Source: Lomentospora prolificans (Eukaryota > Ascomycota > Sordariomycetes > Microascales > Microascaceae). Taken from it: DNA of 64,000 bases. Where the stretch lies: positions 4,818,501 to 4,882,500 of the forward strand of contig JARFXM010000009.1 of assembly GCA_029532625.1 (NCBI GenBank). The letters are read 5' to 3'. The notes beneath the pieces are model-generated. The model was not told where the DNA came from and did no database searches. It saw only the letters and a program-made list of their open reading frames with translations. Shown piece by piece: positions 1 through 13,100 of the stretch (within the stretch, counting starts at the first letter, position 1; the number at the start of each line of letters is the position of its first letter). The translations under genes were made by a program, and so were the position numbers.

Positions 1-905
1 CATCCGAATATACTTGAATTTACCAAAGTGTAAACTTACTGAACAAGCATCCGAACCTGCGTTCGACAGTCTGGTAGCGTTCCAGCTCGGACGTTTTCGT
101 GACGACCTTGTTCCCCTCCTGCAATTGCGCTCCTAGGAATGGGGCGGTCTTAATTCTTCTCATGGAAAGTCTTGTCTCGACCATTCGTGAACGAGGCGCA
201 AAGCAGGCAGGTTCCAATTCCAAACCCTTTTCAACTTGAATGATGAATCTATGAGTCCAGCATTTGGCTAGCACATTCCTCGAGATCCCAACTACCCTAA
301 TGCTTAGTGGATTCACATCGAAAGGAGAAGACACCCGAGGACCTATTGACGTAAACCCATGTGCAATTCCATAAACGCATACCAGCAACGCCACCCGGAA
401 TGGCAGCGAGAAGAGTCTAGCTAACCAACAAACCGCCAGAATGCCCTATGTCGCATCGCTGTAACCAGGAGGAACAAGTCACCCAAATGATGAGTAGAAT
501 AGAATAAAATACAGCACTAAAACTGAATGAGGCCTAGGATGCACCAGGCACGCGGAGAGGGCGGTGGATGGAAAAGTAAAGGAATATAAGCAAATGCAGC
601 TGTGTTCCGCTATGATGCCTTCTATGGGGTATTGATATGTGTAAAGAAGAAGGGGTGATATGACGGAAGACCATAATACCCCGATCACTGCAACATTCAT
701 CATCAAAGGAGAGAGAGAGAGAGCGCTAGTGCGTAGCCCGATCGTAAGAGCCGCTTCCAATTCTCTCATGAACCGTGAGAACTCGTGTTGCGGACCAATT
801 TAGTTGTGGGTTGGAATAGGCGCCGCATCTCTGGGTCTTGTGTCAGGATCAGGAGATGGAGCGAGTGGGTTATCCACACGCGCCAGTGCCATGCTGATAA
901 ATTCT
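1..905. other. Intergenic, left edge to 3' end of AGPAT gene
   Basis: I find no supported gene here. Open frames on the minus strand (20-394 and 479-769) have no recognisable domain, and the first opens with GTG rather than ATG, so I do not call them. A GA dinucleotide run sits at about 709-723. The right part is presumably the 3' UTR and terminator of the acyltransferase gene that ends at 906. An exon of a gene beyond the left edge cannot be excluded. Confidence 0.6.
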
Positions 906-1839
906 TCATTTGGAAGCGGGGACAGTGATAGCAGCGGGAACAGAGCCCCTGGCCTCGGCAGTGAGTGTAATAAGCTCCTGGAGCATCTTCTCACGGGTGT
1001 CGTTGACCAGTTTCTCAACGTCAGCAGCATTCAGGCCTTTGGTCGGGATAGGAGCCAGGACTAGAATTCACCGTTAGCAGATCCGTTGGACGAGTTGTTT
1101 TAGAAAATCTTAAGTTACCTTTAACGGGAATCTTGCCGGACCCGAACACAAGGCTCTTGATAAAGAGGACATGGCTGTAGTTTGCGACCACACAAGGTAC
1201 GATGGGGGCACCAGCCTCGACGGCGAGGTGGAAAGCGCCCTTTTTGAAAGGCAAGAGCATGGGCTCTTTGCTGTAGCTCCTCGTGCCCTCAGGGAAGACG
1301 TATACGCTCTGGCCCCTCCTTGCAATCTCCTGGCCGGCAGACTTCATGGCCTGTCTAGCATCCTTTGCATTTCCCCTATCGATGAAGATGGTCTTGCTGA
1401 GGGCCATGAACCAGCCGAGGAAGGGAATCTTCTTGAGCGAGGCTTTGGCGGTGACGGTACAGTTGCGGGGGAACACACACCCAAGCATAAGAACGTCGAG
1501 CTCCGTCTGGTGGTTACCGACAAGGACGGCTGGGCGTACGCTATCCAGGATTCCATGCGGGTCGATGATTTCAAAGGTAACACCAGTGGTCAAGTACATG
1601 GTATACTTGAACATGCGTCCTGCAGCCCACTGCGAGCTGCCGGCAATGCCGATAAGGCGGAAGATGATGCTTACGATGACGCCGTAAGAGGAGCAAAAAA
1701 GAAGGCAGAGATAGCTCGCGAGGGCGCGCGCCGCGAAAGCGGCCTTGGGCACAACGAAGGACAGCATGTAGAGAGCTCCGATGAGAGCGGCGGCACCGAC
1801 CCAAAAGGTGATGGTCCAGGAGACGAGGCGGTCCCACAT
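906..1839 (-). CDS. SLC1: 1-acyl-sn-glycerol-3-phosphate acyltransferase (AGPAT, SLC1-like)
   Basis: Two exons, complement(join(906..1060,1119..1839)), 291 residues; the 58-nt intron has a donor GTAAC, a branch point CTAAC and acceptor TAG. The family acylates lysophosphatidic acid to phosphatidic acid at the ER in glycerolipid synthesis. Seen directly: two hydrophobic segments in the first 65 residues (membrane anchors), the acyltransferase motif NHQTELD (residues 109-115, catalytic His and Asp), the FPEGTRS motif (182-188) and a VPCVV block after it. The start is the first ATG in the open frame; the upstream in-frame extension to 2007 has no ATG. Length matches yeast Slc1 and relatives (about 300). 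Orthology to SLC1 rather than another fungal AGPAT paralogue is inferred. Confidence 0.93.
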
Positions 1840-3939
1840 CTTAGGTGTGTGATAGGGTATGGCAAGGGTTAGATGAGGTGAAAAAGAAAGGCGGTAGATA
1901 ATGAAAGGGCTGTAAAGGTGAGAGCGATATAAGAATACGGTGAGAGAACGAGGACGTGTATACGCAAAATAACGGTGCAACCCGGGACACACACTCCGGG
2001 GGCCCAAGGAAACCCGACTGTGAGTGTCGGTCTCTCGTGAAAGGGGCGTATTATTTTTATAGCGCCGACAGCGTTTCTGGTGGTGACTTTTAGGCTACCT
2101 TTTGAGTGATGGTTGAAGGTGAAGTTCTGTACAAGACCCTTTTTTTTTTTTTTTTTTTTGTTGTTGGTTCATGGGCCGAAGAGGCCTGGCAATGATGTTT
2201 GCGGACTGGTCAAATGGTGAAGGGGAAAAGTTCCGCGCATGCGAGTGCCTGAAGCCTAGGTTTTGGGGATGCGACGTTGGTTAGGAACGCAGCCGGCCAG
2301 AGCGAAAGGTGAGGTGTGAGTTTCTGGAGAGGAAGCCGAGGCCTGAGGCTTGTGATGATAGAGTTGGAAGTGTAGGTGGAAATCAGAGCAAGCTCCATGG
2401 ATCAATATTCCCCAATAGCCAGCGGTGGGTGTTGGCAGCAACGGGGCTACTAGCCTGGCTGGAATCAAATGGACAGGACTAGGAACATACATTGAAGGGC
2501 AGGGCCTAGAATGTAACATGTAACGCTGGCGGGTCTGGAGAGCCTGTGGTGTACTGGGTTTCTGTTGGGACTGGACAACCAGCTGGCTGGCCCCCCAATC
2601 GATGGCCTGGCTGGTGGGGGCCACTGGAGCCCTGGGGTGCACTAAAATACTAATCTTCTATTCGTCCAAATGACATTGAGCGCACACTTCAATGTTGACG
2701 GCATCAGTACAGCGCTGGCACAACGGGCTTTTACAGTCGCCAGTTGACCGGTGTAGGTAGGCATTCATAACCACTCGATGTCGAACCGATCGGCTAAGTT
2801 ATCTGGGCATGATTCAAATCGATTTAATCCATTATTGTCAACGGGGTTATTGCTTCCCAAGGATGTCAAGATCCGCACGTTTGCCAAGTTGAGACTAAAT
2901 CATGGAACCGACTGACCACAAAGATCAGTTTAGTTGGTCAATTTAGTTGGCCATACCCAAATGAAGGCTTCATTGTATCAATAGATCACATGTCAAAAAC
3001 AAAAAAAAAAAATATTATTGTATATCCGGAATCGAGGCATTTTCGGAGCATTTACCATGGCACGAAGTGGTGGATCAATTGATACTGGATTTGGCTATGA
3101 TCCACAAGGAAGTAATTCGTGGGGGAAGGGCCCTTGAATGTTGGGGAGGGCTTGCCCATTCTCATTGCTGCCTCTCTGGCAACATGGCCACCGAGCCAGG
3201 AGTTCGACCGGCATGGATTCCTACCTGACCAGTGTGAGAACAGGTGTCCTCTAGTCATCCCCTCGGCTTTGATCCCTAGCGTGACCATGGGTGGTGAGAC
3301 GAGGCTGGCGGCGGGTGGAACGACTACTAACAGAACCAAATCAGTGGCGGGCCCATCACGCCAGGTGGCTGTACTAAATTGACCCACGGGCTCTTAGGTG
3401 AACTCCCAGCAGAACCTACGCGGCACCCGTTGGTACTCTGAAAATAGCCTCGCCCTCGTGGCCGGGATTGACGCCCAGTCGTCTTGGCTTCGGCAACTTT
3501 GATTGCTATCTGCGAGAAGTTTATATCAGCGTCACTTACAACAATGGTAGCCATGGCATTGCTGGAAAACAAATATTTCAGCTTGCCATGTCAAGCTATA
3601 CTTCACAAATGCGAATTCGCTCGGGACACGGCCGATATGTCGTGCTTTCATGGCGAATGATAGTCCTGTCATGAGTAAGATTCTATTAACCGAAAACGCC
3701 AACTCTTCGTGCCCTTGCCCGTTTTTGGAGGTCTTTCTCTTTGACTCGGATAGAAAGACGGAGAAGAAAGAGAAGAAGCGAAAAAATAAGGCGATGAGAC
3801 TACTACTACAAGAAGCTGCGCCCACATCCTTCTGAGGAGCGCAGCGGAATCGAACGCTGATACACATGCCAAATACCCCTATTTCGATGACAATGATAAG
3901 AAAATCTCCACTTGCAACCAATCACTCATGGCCGAAAAG
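1840..3939. other. Intergenic between AGPAT and SEC63
   Basis: About 2.1 kb upstream of the AGPAT start and downstream of the SEC63 stop. No open frame here shows a family signature. A run of 20 T lies at 2140-2159, and a short imperfect duplication (TTTAGTTGG, twice) at about 2928-2951. Pyrimidine-rich stretches just upstream of 1839 probably belong to the AGPAT promoter. Confidence 0.55.
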
Positions 3940-6268
3940 CTACGACTCATCTTCGGTGTCGGTATTCGTGTCACTTGTGTCGTCCTCCTCCTCGTCATCC
4001 GTCCCGCTCTCATCATCAGAGTCAGAGTCGGCCTTCTTCTTGCCGCTCGATACGGGGCCGCCTCTCAGCGCGCTCATCTGACCGGCAAGGGAATCTTGAA
4101 CAGCATGTTAGTTCATCATTGTACAACTTATGTAGTTCGAGTTTCATGTCAACGTACCTTCTTCCGGCTCGCTAATCTCATCCTCTGCTACCATATCGAC
4201 AGCCTTGCTCGCATCCTCAACGACAAGCGTCACTTCCATCTTGGTGTCCAGGCCAACGTAGCTATCACAGATAAGATGCATAGCGAAGGTATAGTGGCCA
4301 GGCTGGGGAGGAGCCGCGAACTGCGCCTTGAAGGTCTGCATGTTGAACGTTGGCTTGCCCTCCTCATTGAAAATGGGCTCGTCGAATTGAGAGAACGGGA
4401 ACGGGGGGACAGCAATCTTTCCAGACTTGGCATCCGTCAAGAAAACATACCACTTGGGAGTATGGTCGCGTGCGAAGTAGGGAGCTGTTGCAAGATTGGG
4501 GTTGACCTTCCTGTCCTCGACCACCGACCATTTGCCGTCGGCTCCCTTAACCTTCTTCTTGCGACCGGTGATGGCTTCTAAGTCATCTTCAGCCGGGTCG
4601 ATGTCCTCCAGATCAAGAGAATTGATCTCAGGAATTTTCTCACTCCCAGGGGGGATAATACGGCCCTTAACAACGAAACTGACCAGGGAAGACGGCGTGA
4701 TGAAGCGTTCTCCGGGCACTTTGAAAAAGGCCTTTGCAACACGTAGGTAAGGCATCTCTCGCGCTACCGCCATGGCGGTAGCATACTGCTCTTCTGTGAG
4801 AAGGCCCTTTCCGACGACGAGATGGCGGCGCTGACTATCGGGCAGCTCCATGAATTGCTGGACTGTTGCATGCACCTTGCTATCACCATCGACCGCCTTG
4901 ATGATTTCAGGGGTAAAGAAGGGGAGCTGGAGCAGAGGAGAGGATTTGGGAATGATGGCCTGAATGATGTGTTGATTGGCAAGGAACGATCCCACAATCG
5001 GGGCGGTGTTGCCGTAAGCGAGAGAGATGGCGGTAAAGGATTTTATAAGGCTTTGGGCAATGGGGCCAACCTGGATTTTGGTGCGGTTGAGTGCGCTGCT
5101 GCCAAGGTCAACGCGTCCCAGATAAGCCCAAAGAAGAGAAAGCGCCTTCCTTCTAACCGAGTCGTCAAGTTCTTCCAGCTTCGCCTTCTCCTTGGCCGGG
5201 ATCAGACCAACGATCTTGGATTCGATGGAAGCAAGGTCCTTATCAGTCTTATCCGCACCCAGAAGATTCCTGTATTCTTTCGCCGTGCTCAACGCAGTAA
5301 TAGTACCACTCTCGTCCAGGTCTTCCTTATATTCCCTGAAGAGGTTGTTGGCGCTCTCCATGAGAACACCCTCCTTGGATACCCTTTGAGACCCGTACCA
5401 CCAGCTACCAACGAGGTAGGGTAGGAGAACACCGAGAAGCAGGGCATAGAGCAGAACGACATATTTGCCATTGCCATCTGTGACGATGAACTTAGGAAGG
5501 GCGATGCCGATGCTGAAACTCTGCTTGCCATCTGGGTGACCGTACTGAATATAGTTGTTGCGAATCTCCTCATCAGTAAGAGCCTGGTAGGCTTTAGTAA
5601 TTTCAACATATCTCGCGTTTAGGCTCTCGATCGTCTCGTTCTTCGAAGCATCGGGCTTAAGCTTGTCGGGGTGAAACTTGAGGGAAAGCTTTCGGTATTT
5701 AGACTTAATTTCCTTCTCATTGGAAGACTATTGCGGGTGTTAGCATTGCTCCTGTTCAAGATGTGGACAGCAGCGCAGGGCATGAGGGCATTGGTGGATG
5801 ACGGGGACACCATACATCTGAAATACCAAGGATATCATAAGGGTTCCAAATCTTCGGCGACACCCTCTTTGTTACCATGATCAGATAAACCATTAGGCCC
5901 ATTACTGCCCATCCGGCTATAACAAAGATAGCTCGTTTGACTTTGCGCAGCTTGCGCCTTTGCGCAGTGCGCTGACTCTGGACGTCGGCGTCGCCATGCT
6001 TAGTTTCATAGGCACTAGCAGCCTTTCCTCTATGAGAGGCAGCACCAGCATCTTTTGATGGAGTGAGGAGACTCCATGTTAGGGGTAGGGTGACGAGCGA
6101 TGTTAAGGTGAGGATGAAGAAGGGGAAGAATTGCCCCTAGACAAGGAAATGTTAGCACACGATCAGGGAGCATCTCGAGAGGTGGGAACGGCTGGAAGTA
6201 AAGGCACGCATCAGCGAACGTAAGGGATTGGTTCGTACCTCTTCGTCGTAGGAGTAGTCTGAGCTCAT
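3940..6268 (-). CDS. SEC63: Protein translocation protein SEC63 (ER J-protein)
   Basis: Four exons, complement(join(3940..4094,4158..5727,5816..6136,6239..6268)), 691 residues; every intron has GT-AG ends and the introns at 6137-6238, 5728-5815 and 4095-4157 carry GCTAAC or ACTAAC branch sites. SEC63 recruits and activates Kar2/BiP at the Sec61 translocon. Seen: transmembrane segments near residues 13-35, about 72-95 and about 200-225; a J domain between the second and third (residues about 105-170) with the HPD signature in KFHPDKL, placing it in the ER lumen; a Sec63/Brl region through the large third exon; and a highly acidic Asp/Glu/Ser C-terminal tail, which in the family binds Sec62. 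Exon 1 codes only ten residues. Length is close to yeast Sec63 (663). Confidence 0.96.
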
Positions 6269-6863
6269 TCTGCAAACTCAGAAAAGCCCCAGGGACGGAT
6301 TAGAGGCTGTTGGGAGAAAATGCAGAGTGTAGATGAAGTGGCATAAATACCAGTGTGTATTATCACTGGTTCCTTGAATTTAAGGTGGACTGGTTGTAGT
6401 AGCCACGCAGCACTTTCAAACTAACTTCCTTAGTGGTAATCTGTCATCAGTTTATCTCTGCCTGGTATATTAGGCGTGAAACGTGGAGTTTTTCCAGCGC
6501 TATTTATGTTCTTTGGGTGAGAATTGGAGTGAGCGGGTCTGAAACAAGGTTTTGTGGATGGACAGAAGCTCGGCCAAGACTCCGCGCCGCATGCATAGGA
6601 CTTGTTAGTCAGCCCTCCGCAACACATTGAACGGCCCTTGAAGTCAGTTGATAGCCGACCTTGGGAGATTTTGCGCAACACTAGGGGTGCGTGAAGCTAT
6701 CCCCACACTACACGATCTCGAGATCAATTAATCGCTTTCTTTCTTTGTTTTCTATTAACGCTTGCTGGCCCATGCCAGTCAATTGTGTTGGGCGCATTAC
6801 CTGTTGTCTCCACTAATTACCGGAGCACCTCACTTGTGAGCCATCTACGCAAGCTCCGACAAT
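6269..6863. promoter_or_regulatory. Divergent promoter region SEC63 / DENND11-like gene
   Basis: About 595 bp between two genes pointing away from each other, so it must hold both promoters. A pyrimidine-rich stretch (about 6730-6755) precedes the plus-strand gene, as is common near fungal transcription starts. I see no clear TATA box or named operator. Confidence 0.45.
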
Positions 6864-8845
6864 ATGGCACCCACTGCAACAGCCGCCTCGACGCATCATA
6901 CAGTTCCCGATTCCGACTCGTCGCTTGATTTGCCGCCTATCTCGGCTTTATTCTTGATTGACTTCGATGTGAAGGCCGGCTATACAATTGTGTGGAAGAA
7001 GGCCGTTCAAGGGCTAGAGCTCGAAGGAGTTGTGGAATACAAGAGCTTGCCCTCAGGCCTCCACGGCGTCAAGGATGATTTAATATACTTCATCCATGAG
7101 GCCGGACATGCTGGGGTTAGCGCATTTATCAATATGCCTTGTGAAGAAGAGGAAGCTCGTCATGCTCGCATGATTGCAGTCGGTATCCTCGTTCCCTTGA
7201 GCTTCGGTCGGCTTGGAAGGGCGTGGAGACATGCTGAAATGCTGAAGGATATGGCCGCGTAAGTCAGGCGCTGCTATTTTTTGGGTTTACAGAGCGTAAC
7301 TGTGATCCTAACGTGCTATTATTCTCTATAGGAAGCTTGCAGTTGACCGGAAACGAACAGCTATGCTTGAAGCTTATTGGGAGAGGTGCAAAGCCAGTAG
7401 TGATGGGAAAAGCCCCACGACCAGGCCAAACGAGACGCCAATAGCATCACCCACTATCGCTCTACAACAAACTCTCTCAAATCGTAGCAAAGGGCACTCT
7501 AGGAATCGATCAGCCTCCGATGGCGGCGCCATCTTTCATCCCGGCCATTCGTTGTCTAAGTACCATCCGGCCCGCAGCTTGAATGCAATGGTCGATGTCT
7601 TCGGTCCCCTCATCTTCCCGATCCACCGTGCTGCAATGCTTAGAAAACGAATCCTCATATCTTGCCAGGCCCCCGTTCACGAAATGTGCAATTTTGGTTC
7701 GTAAATCAAGCAGCTAGCTTCCTTACACCACGTGAAGTTACGCTAACCAACCTATGATAGTGTACGGTCTCTCCATCCTTTCAAACATACCTCAATCGGT
7801 TGCCGATTTCCTCCCACCGCAAGCACCGACGCACCGGCTACGCCCACTATTCACGATAGGAGTCCACGATATTCCCTCGCTCATGCAAATGTCAGCTTCG
7901 AATGCCCGGCGCCGACAGCAGTCAGGCGAAGGCGATGATGTATCCTCCGGATGGATAGCATGCACTACTGACAGCATCCTGGCGATGAAAGACACACTTT
8001 GGGATGTTTTGATTACGATGCCTCCTGCCTTCGCGACCAACGCCCAAACCAAGGTCTGGCCCACCGTGGAATTCCCTGGTCGAAAGCCGATCAGGGCGAC
8101 GCAGCGCGACTTGAGGCGTTTCCGGGCGCTCAAGGGTGGGCTCGCTCGTCTCGGAGCAGTCGCTACGAGGCCTTACCATTCTAGCGGCACGGCCCATTCT
8201 CAATCGTCGGCTGACGTTCGCCCGTCAACTAGCGACACTACTGTAGTTGATGATGAGTGTGATGAGTCTTTAGACAAGATTGTTCAGCCGCCAACTTGGG
8301 CCGAACTTGCCTATGGTGGTTTTATGTGGTGGGCTAGTGCAGGTGAACAACACCGGAGTTATGAGCATGACGAGGCAGTTCATGATGCCTCGCTCCTAGC
8401 AGACTGGGCCCCACCCCCCACAACGCCACCGGCAGCGAATGCAGCGTTACCCAACCCATCCCATGAACCAATGACTGCAACCATACCTTCCTTGAACGGA
8501 GACGACGGTAATGAAGCCCGTGTCGAACTGGCAATAATAGCTTTCTTTCACCGCCTGACGACAGATATATTGACTGTGATTGGGGACGCTACTGAAGCTG
8601 ACGATACCCCTTACGAGGATGACGATTCCGATAGTGGTGTCGGAGAAGCTCGTCTTTTGCCCGCAGATGAGGAGGATAGGAGCCGGCCAGCGAGGATCGA
8701 CAGTACCGCCTTCGAACTCATGGGTCTTGATGTGTGGAATCCATCAGACGCTGAGTTCGTTACAGAACTCGCTAACATCTACTTTGAACGATCTGTGCGT
8801 ATTGAAGGCAAGGGAATCGAAGTTTGCGGTCTGAGGGTATGTTAG
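6864..8845 (+). CDS. DENND11/LCHN family protein (Anr2-like, DUF2347/DUF4484)
   Basis: Three exons, join(6864..7258,7332..7696,7761..8845), 614 residues; the joins keep frame (codons GC|G and G|TG) and the second intron has a GCTAAC branch site. The N-terminal part, reading LFLIDFDVKAGYTIVW and then KSLPSGLHGVKDDLIYF (about residues 33-76), is the hallmark of the LCHN/Anr2 family, DENN-related proteins of uncertain function linked to membrane traffic (yeast Anr2 is lipid-droplet or peripheral-membrane associated). The middle is low-complexity and probably disordered (about residues 150-190 and 430-470); the C-terminus matches the expected DUF4484-type end with an NIYFERSVRIEG segment. Function beyond family membership is not visible in the sequence. 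Confidence 0.88.
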
Positions 8846-10148
8846 CTGGCTACCTCTTGGCGCATGGCGTTTGTCATTGATTTTACGAGGGAATGATTCT
8901 TTCTGGGGCCCTGTACACATATTGTTACACATGTATACATAACAGCGATTGCAAGTGTGTGGCACTTGCGCAGGCGCATGCAATCTCGTTTCGTCAGCAT
9001 AATGATAGAATCGACTATCTTCCGCCTGGACCAAGTATGCGTGTTATTTTTCATAATTCGGATCATACTAGACATCTTCCGTACCATGAGATTTTGTGCC
9101 GTAAATAACCCGTTGAGTGAACTTTCGTTCCTCTATGTTGGATCTGGATCATTGTCGGACACTCGGGTAACCTAAAGGTGGGGTTATTTTGATGGGACGC
9201 GTCTCCTCAACGCCAGCGTGTGCCGTCTGGAGAAAATTTGACCAACGGGTGACGACTTGAAATGCTCTGGCTACTCGCACAAAGGCGCATTCGCACGACT
9301 ACGATAAAAATGTGCTGAAGTCGTAGCGCACTACGAGGCTCTTTCTCTAATACGAACAGGCCCTTAGAGTTGATGGCGTGCAGAGGCCAAGGCAAGTAAG
9401 AATGTATCACTGGTGGCAAGACGCGTCTTGCCTGGCAGGATCAAATGTAGAAAAGTTTAGTGTGCAATTTGTACCCGCTCCATTTATTTCGTGACCAAGC
9501 TGGCCATGGTTGAACCGTGTGACCAAAGCAGGAACCATTAAAGCTTGAGGCCCCATTGGGCCCTGAAAGAGTAGCGAAATAGGGGGCCTTTGTCATCCGC
9601 CCAGGTACCCAGGAACTCGACCCCACTATAATACCCGCTCTAGGCTCAGCTCAGCTCCTCAGTGGACAGCGGGGGAAAGCTAGAGAATTCTCGGAATGGA
9701 CTTCAAGCAAGATGCAAGTGTGTTCACCCTGGAACTTAAGAGCAAGAATCCTCGTGTTTACTATATCCTGTAGATTGCTCCAGACTCATACCAGGAAACA
9801 GAGGAAAGTTGCGGTACCGTGTATCCAAATCGGGGTCTTACCACACCCACTCGACCCGCAATAACCCGTAACAAGGTCCACGCCTAACACAAGCAATAGT
9901 CGAAAACCAAGGCGCCAGGAGCTTTTTCAATCCGGTCATCCAGGACTTCCGCTCTTTCCATACTGGGAACTCTCACCGCGTCCGCGTCCACGCCAGCCAA
10001 CGCTCCCTCCGGTCTCTGAGATAGTATATGCTCTCCCAAGAAGAGGAAAGGGCCGCCGAGATAGATTCTTCTGCACCTCGAGTAATGTGCTCATAATTTA
10101 GCAGCCTTAAACCCCCACACGACTGCCTAGACAGCACCCAACGAAACA
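8846..10148. other. Intergenic, promoter side of gelsolin-repeat gene
   Basis: 1.3 kb between two plus-strand genes. No coding frame with a recognisable domain on either strand. It must hold the 3' UTR of the DENND11-like gene and the promoter and 5' UTR of the next gene; I see no specific sites. Confidence 0.5.
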
Positions 10149-13100
10149 ATGTCCGACGACGTCTCGCAATTTCTACAGCAGGTCCAGCAGCTTCAGGGCC
10201 GCCGGGCAGAAGAAGACGAGGCAAGGTCGAGAGAACTGGAGGAAAAGATACTCCAGGAGAAGAGCGACCGCGCTGCTCGACGAGCCGGTAAGTGTCAATG
10301 GAACATACATCCACCGTGCCCTGGACCGTTTATGGAGCCCTTGTGGCGATTGAGTCGCGTCAATGGTTGGGCTGTGCCACAGCAGGCTTCATTTCAACGC
10401 TTTGTTTTAAAAGCTAAAACAAAAATATTTTGGGCTCCCCTCATCATACTTGTCTCGCGGCGGCGTGGTACAATACCCGCCGCCATCATTGGATTGACGC
10501 TAAAAGGTTCATGCAGAGCGCGCCAGGTCCATCTCACCACAAAAATCGTCGCCAGCGAACACGCCTCCTCCTCCATCCCACAGAGGTTCTATTGTCTCTG
10601 ATGGCCTCAGTCTGACGTCTTCACCCGTTCTTGAATCCGCGATATCGCGCCGGAATGATACCTTCGATAATATGGAGAGCCCGATGACCAATTCTTCAGC
10701 CTCTCCTACCAGGGAGAACGAATCTTCCTTCGACGGCGGGTCGAAGCGGACAAGCGTCACGTCATCCACTACTGTGCCCTCCCCTGGCATAAGGTCTACT
10801 CCGCTATCATGGCAGCGACGGCCCAACTCGCAGTCTTTCGACAAGACAAAGTCTAGGCCTTTGTCTATGCTTGCGGCCGAAAATGCGGCCCGATCATCGA
10901 CCACTGCCTCGTCCGAGCTGTCATCGGCGACAGAGCAGAATTATACCAAAGACGAAATTGCGCAGGCCTTGTCGTCAAAGGACCCTACCTGGTTCCGACA
11001 AACTCCGGAGCGTGGCCTCAACTCGGCCGCCTTCCGGCGCAACCAAGTAGAAGACGAGGATCGCCTTGACATGTCGTCCATGCGATCGCAGCTTCCCGGC
11101 ATGACGCTGCCCGCCTCGCGAGAAAGCCCGATTTCCAATTCGCCGTCCTTGCAGCCTAGCAAATCAAACTCGCAGGTTGATTTAACGCCGACCCAGCGAT
11201 TTGAACCACCTCAGTCGTCTGTCGATGCCGAGATTCCTAGTCCTGAACGATCGCCGACTCGCGCCGAGGGCCGTCGGTCGCCCACACGACCACTTTCCCC
11301 AACGAAGGGAATGGGTGGGTTTGTCCAGAGCGCTATGATGAAGAGAACAGATAGTATAAAGAGATGGAGTGTCGCATCCCCCCCGGGCTTGGCGCGCGCG
11401 GACTCTGTGGCATCTAATCGAAATAGTGTCATAGATAGAGCAGGGGTAGGCTCTCAGCCTAATTCTCGTTCGCGCCCTACCAGCATGATCCGCGACGGAT
11501 CAGCAACTCCCACCCCCCACCCGACCAGCCGGCACGGCTCCGAAGAATTAGGAAATGAGCCGGCAAACACCGGCAGTCAAGGCGTCGCAGATCCAGCCCC
11601 TGACACAAAATCTAATCTCACTTTAACCACCACCCCGCTCGGTCAAGACGAGAAGACCACTCCTCCTAGTAGTCCCTCAAAAACCATGGACACGCGAAGA
11701 TGGAGCCCTACAAAATCAAGTTGGCTTGAGGCAGCTCTGAACAAGCCAGAAACGCCCAAACCAAAGCCTGCGGCGCCCGTCTCGAACCAGCCTGCCTGGA
11801 TGGTAGAGCTAAACAAGGCGAAGGCTCAGAAAGCGAACAACCCAGACGCCGCAATCAACAGGTTGAATTCGGCATCGCACAAGCACGAGGTGAAAATTGA
11901 TGGCCTTCTGCGGTCATCCCCCGCCACCACAGGCCCAAAGACAAACACTCCAGCGCTCGGCTCGCCGCTCTCTACCAATCTACGAAGCAGTGTCAGCACG
12001 CCCTCGGCTCTTGGGAAGCCCGCCACTGGGCCCGAAGCCCCTGCTAGCGACTCCGTAAGGCGAGGATCGGTTTTATCTGTCGAGGGCAGCGAGAAGCCGA
12101 GCACTCCTACGCCGGTCGACTTCCGCTCCCAGTTGAAGCCGCGACAGACTCCAGCAGCGGCTGTCGATTCGCCCAAAGGCGGCAATGTGAATGAGCTGAA
12201 AAACGTGTTTGGGAATCTGCGGAAGACTAAAACCCAAAATTACGTCGCACCCGACGAGTTGAAAGATAATATCCTTCGTGGCAAGGCCGGTCTTAACATA
12301 ACTGGCGGCCCGAAGAAGACGGAGCGCAAGGACGAGTTCAAGGAAGCCATTCTTAAGAAGAAGGAAGAATTTAAGAAGGCTCAGCTGGAAGGCACCGGTA
12401 TTGCCACACGTCCACCCGGCACATCTACCACCGAGCAACCGATCCCCGAAGGCCTCGTGAAGCGAAACCAATTAGCTAGGTCCTCTACTTTGTCTAATCG
12501 AGATTCGGTATCGTCGGACACCACGAAAGCTGCCTCATCTATACTATCTAATCGCAATTCTTTTGCTACAGATATAACGAGCGTCGAGGCACCAACTCCT
12601 TCACCACCCCTCAAGTCCAGCCAAACACCAGCCGAAGAAGCAGCGTTTGAAACAACAACACCCAAGGCCGAAACACTCCCGAAATCGCCGCCTTCCCAAC
12701 CAGCATCATCCCAAAAAGAATTTACAACACCGTCGCGCCTCTCCACTCGACCCGGTGGCAATTCCCTAGCAGACAGGTTTAATCCCGCCCTTGCTGGCAT
12801 TCTTGCGCGTGGACCACCTCCTGCAGTGCTTGGCAATAAGTCTTCAGATAACTCTAGCTCGGCGCAGAATTCGGGCACCGCTGGTAGTTCGTCTAGTTCT
12901 GCGGGTTCAGGACCGCAACTTACGCACATTACGAAGAACCGCGCTAGAGGTCCGCGACGTAAGGCACCAACCTCTGCTGCCCCATCTGCATCAGCTCCAG
13001 CGGCGAGGACGTCGAGCGACTCTACCGCTGCCGCTCCTGCGCCTTTATCTTCCCCTTCCTCTGAACCGACACCTTCAATTCCCGATCAAATGGAACTAGC

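Noticed and set aside
20..394. 124-codon minus-strand frame with a hydrophobic beginning
   Set aside because: It opens with GTG, not ATG, has no domain, and no splice partner is visible in the window.
1171..1872. 233-codon plus-strand frame
   Set aside because: It lies antisense over the AGPAT exon, which has clear catalytic motifs; a shadow frame.
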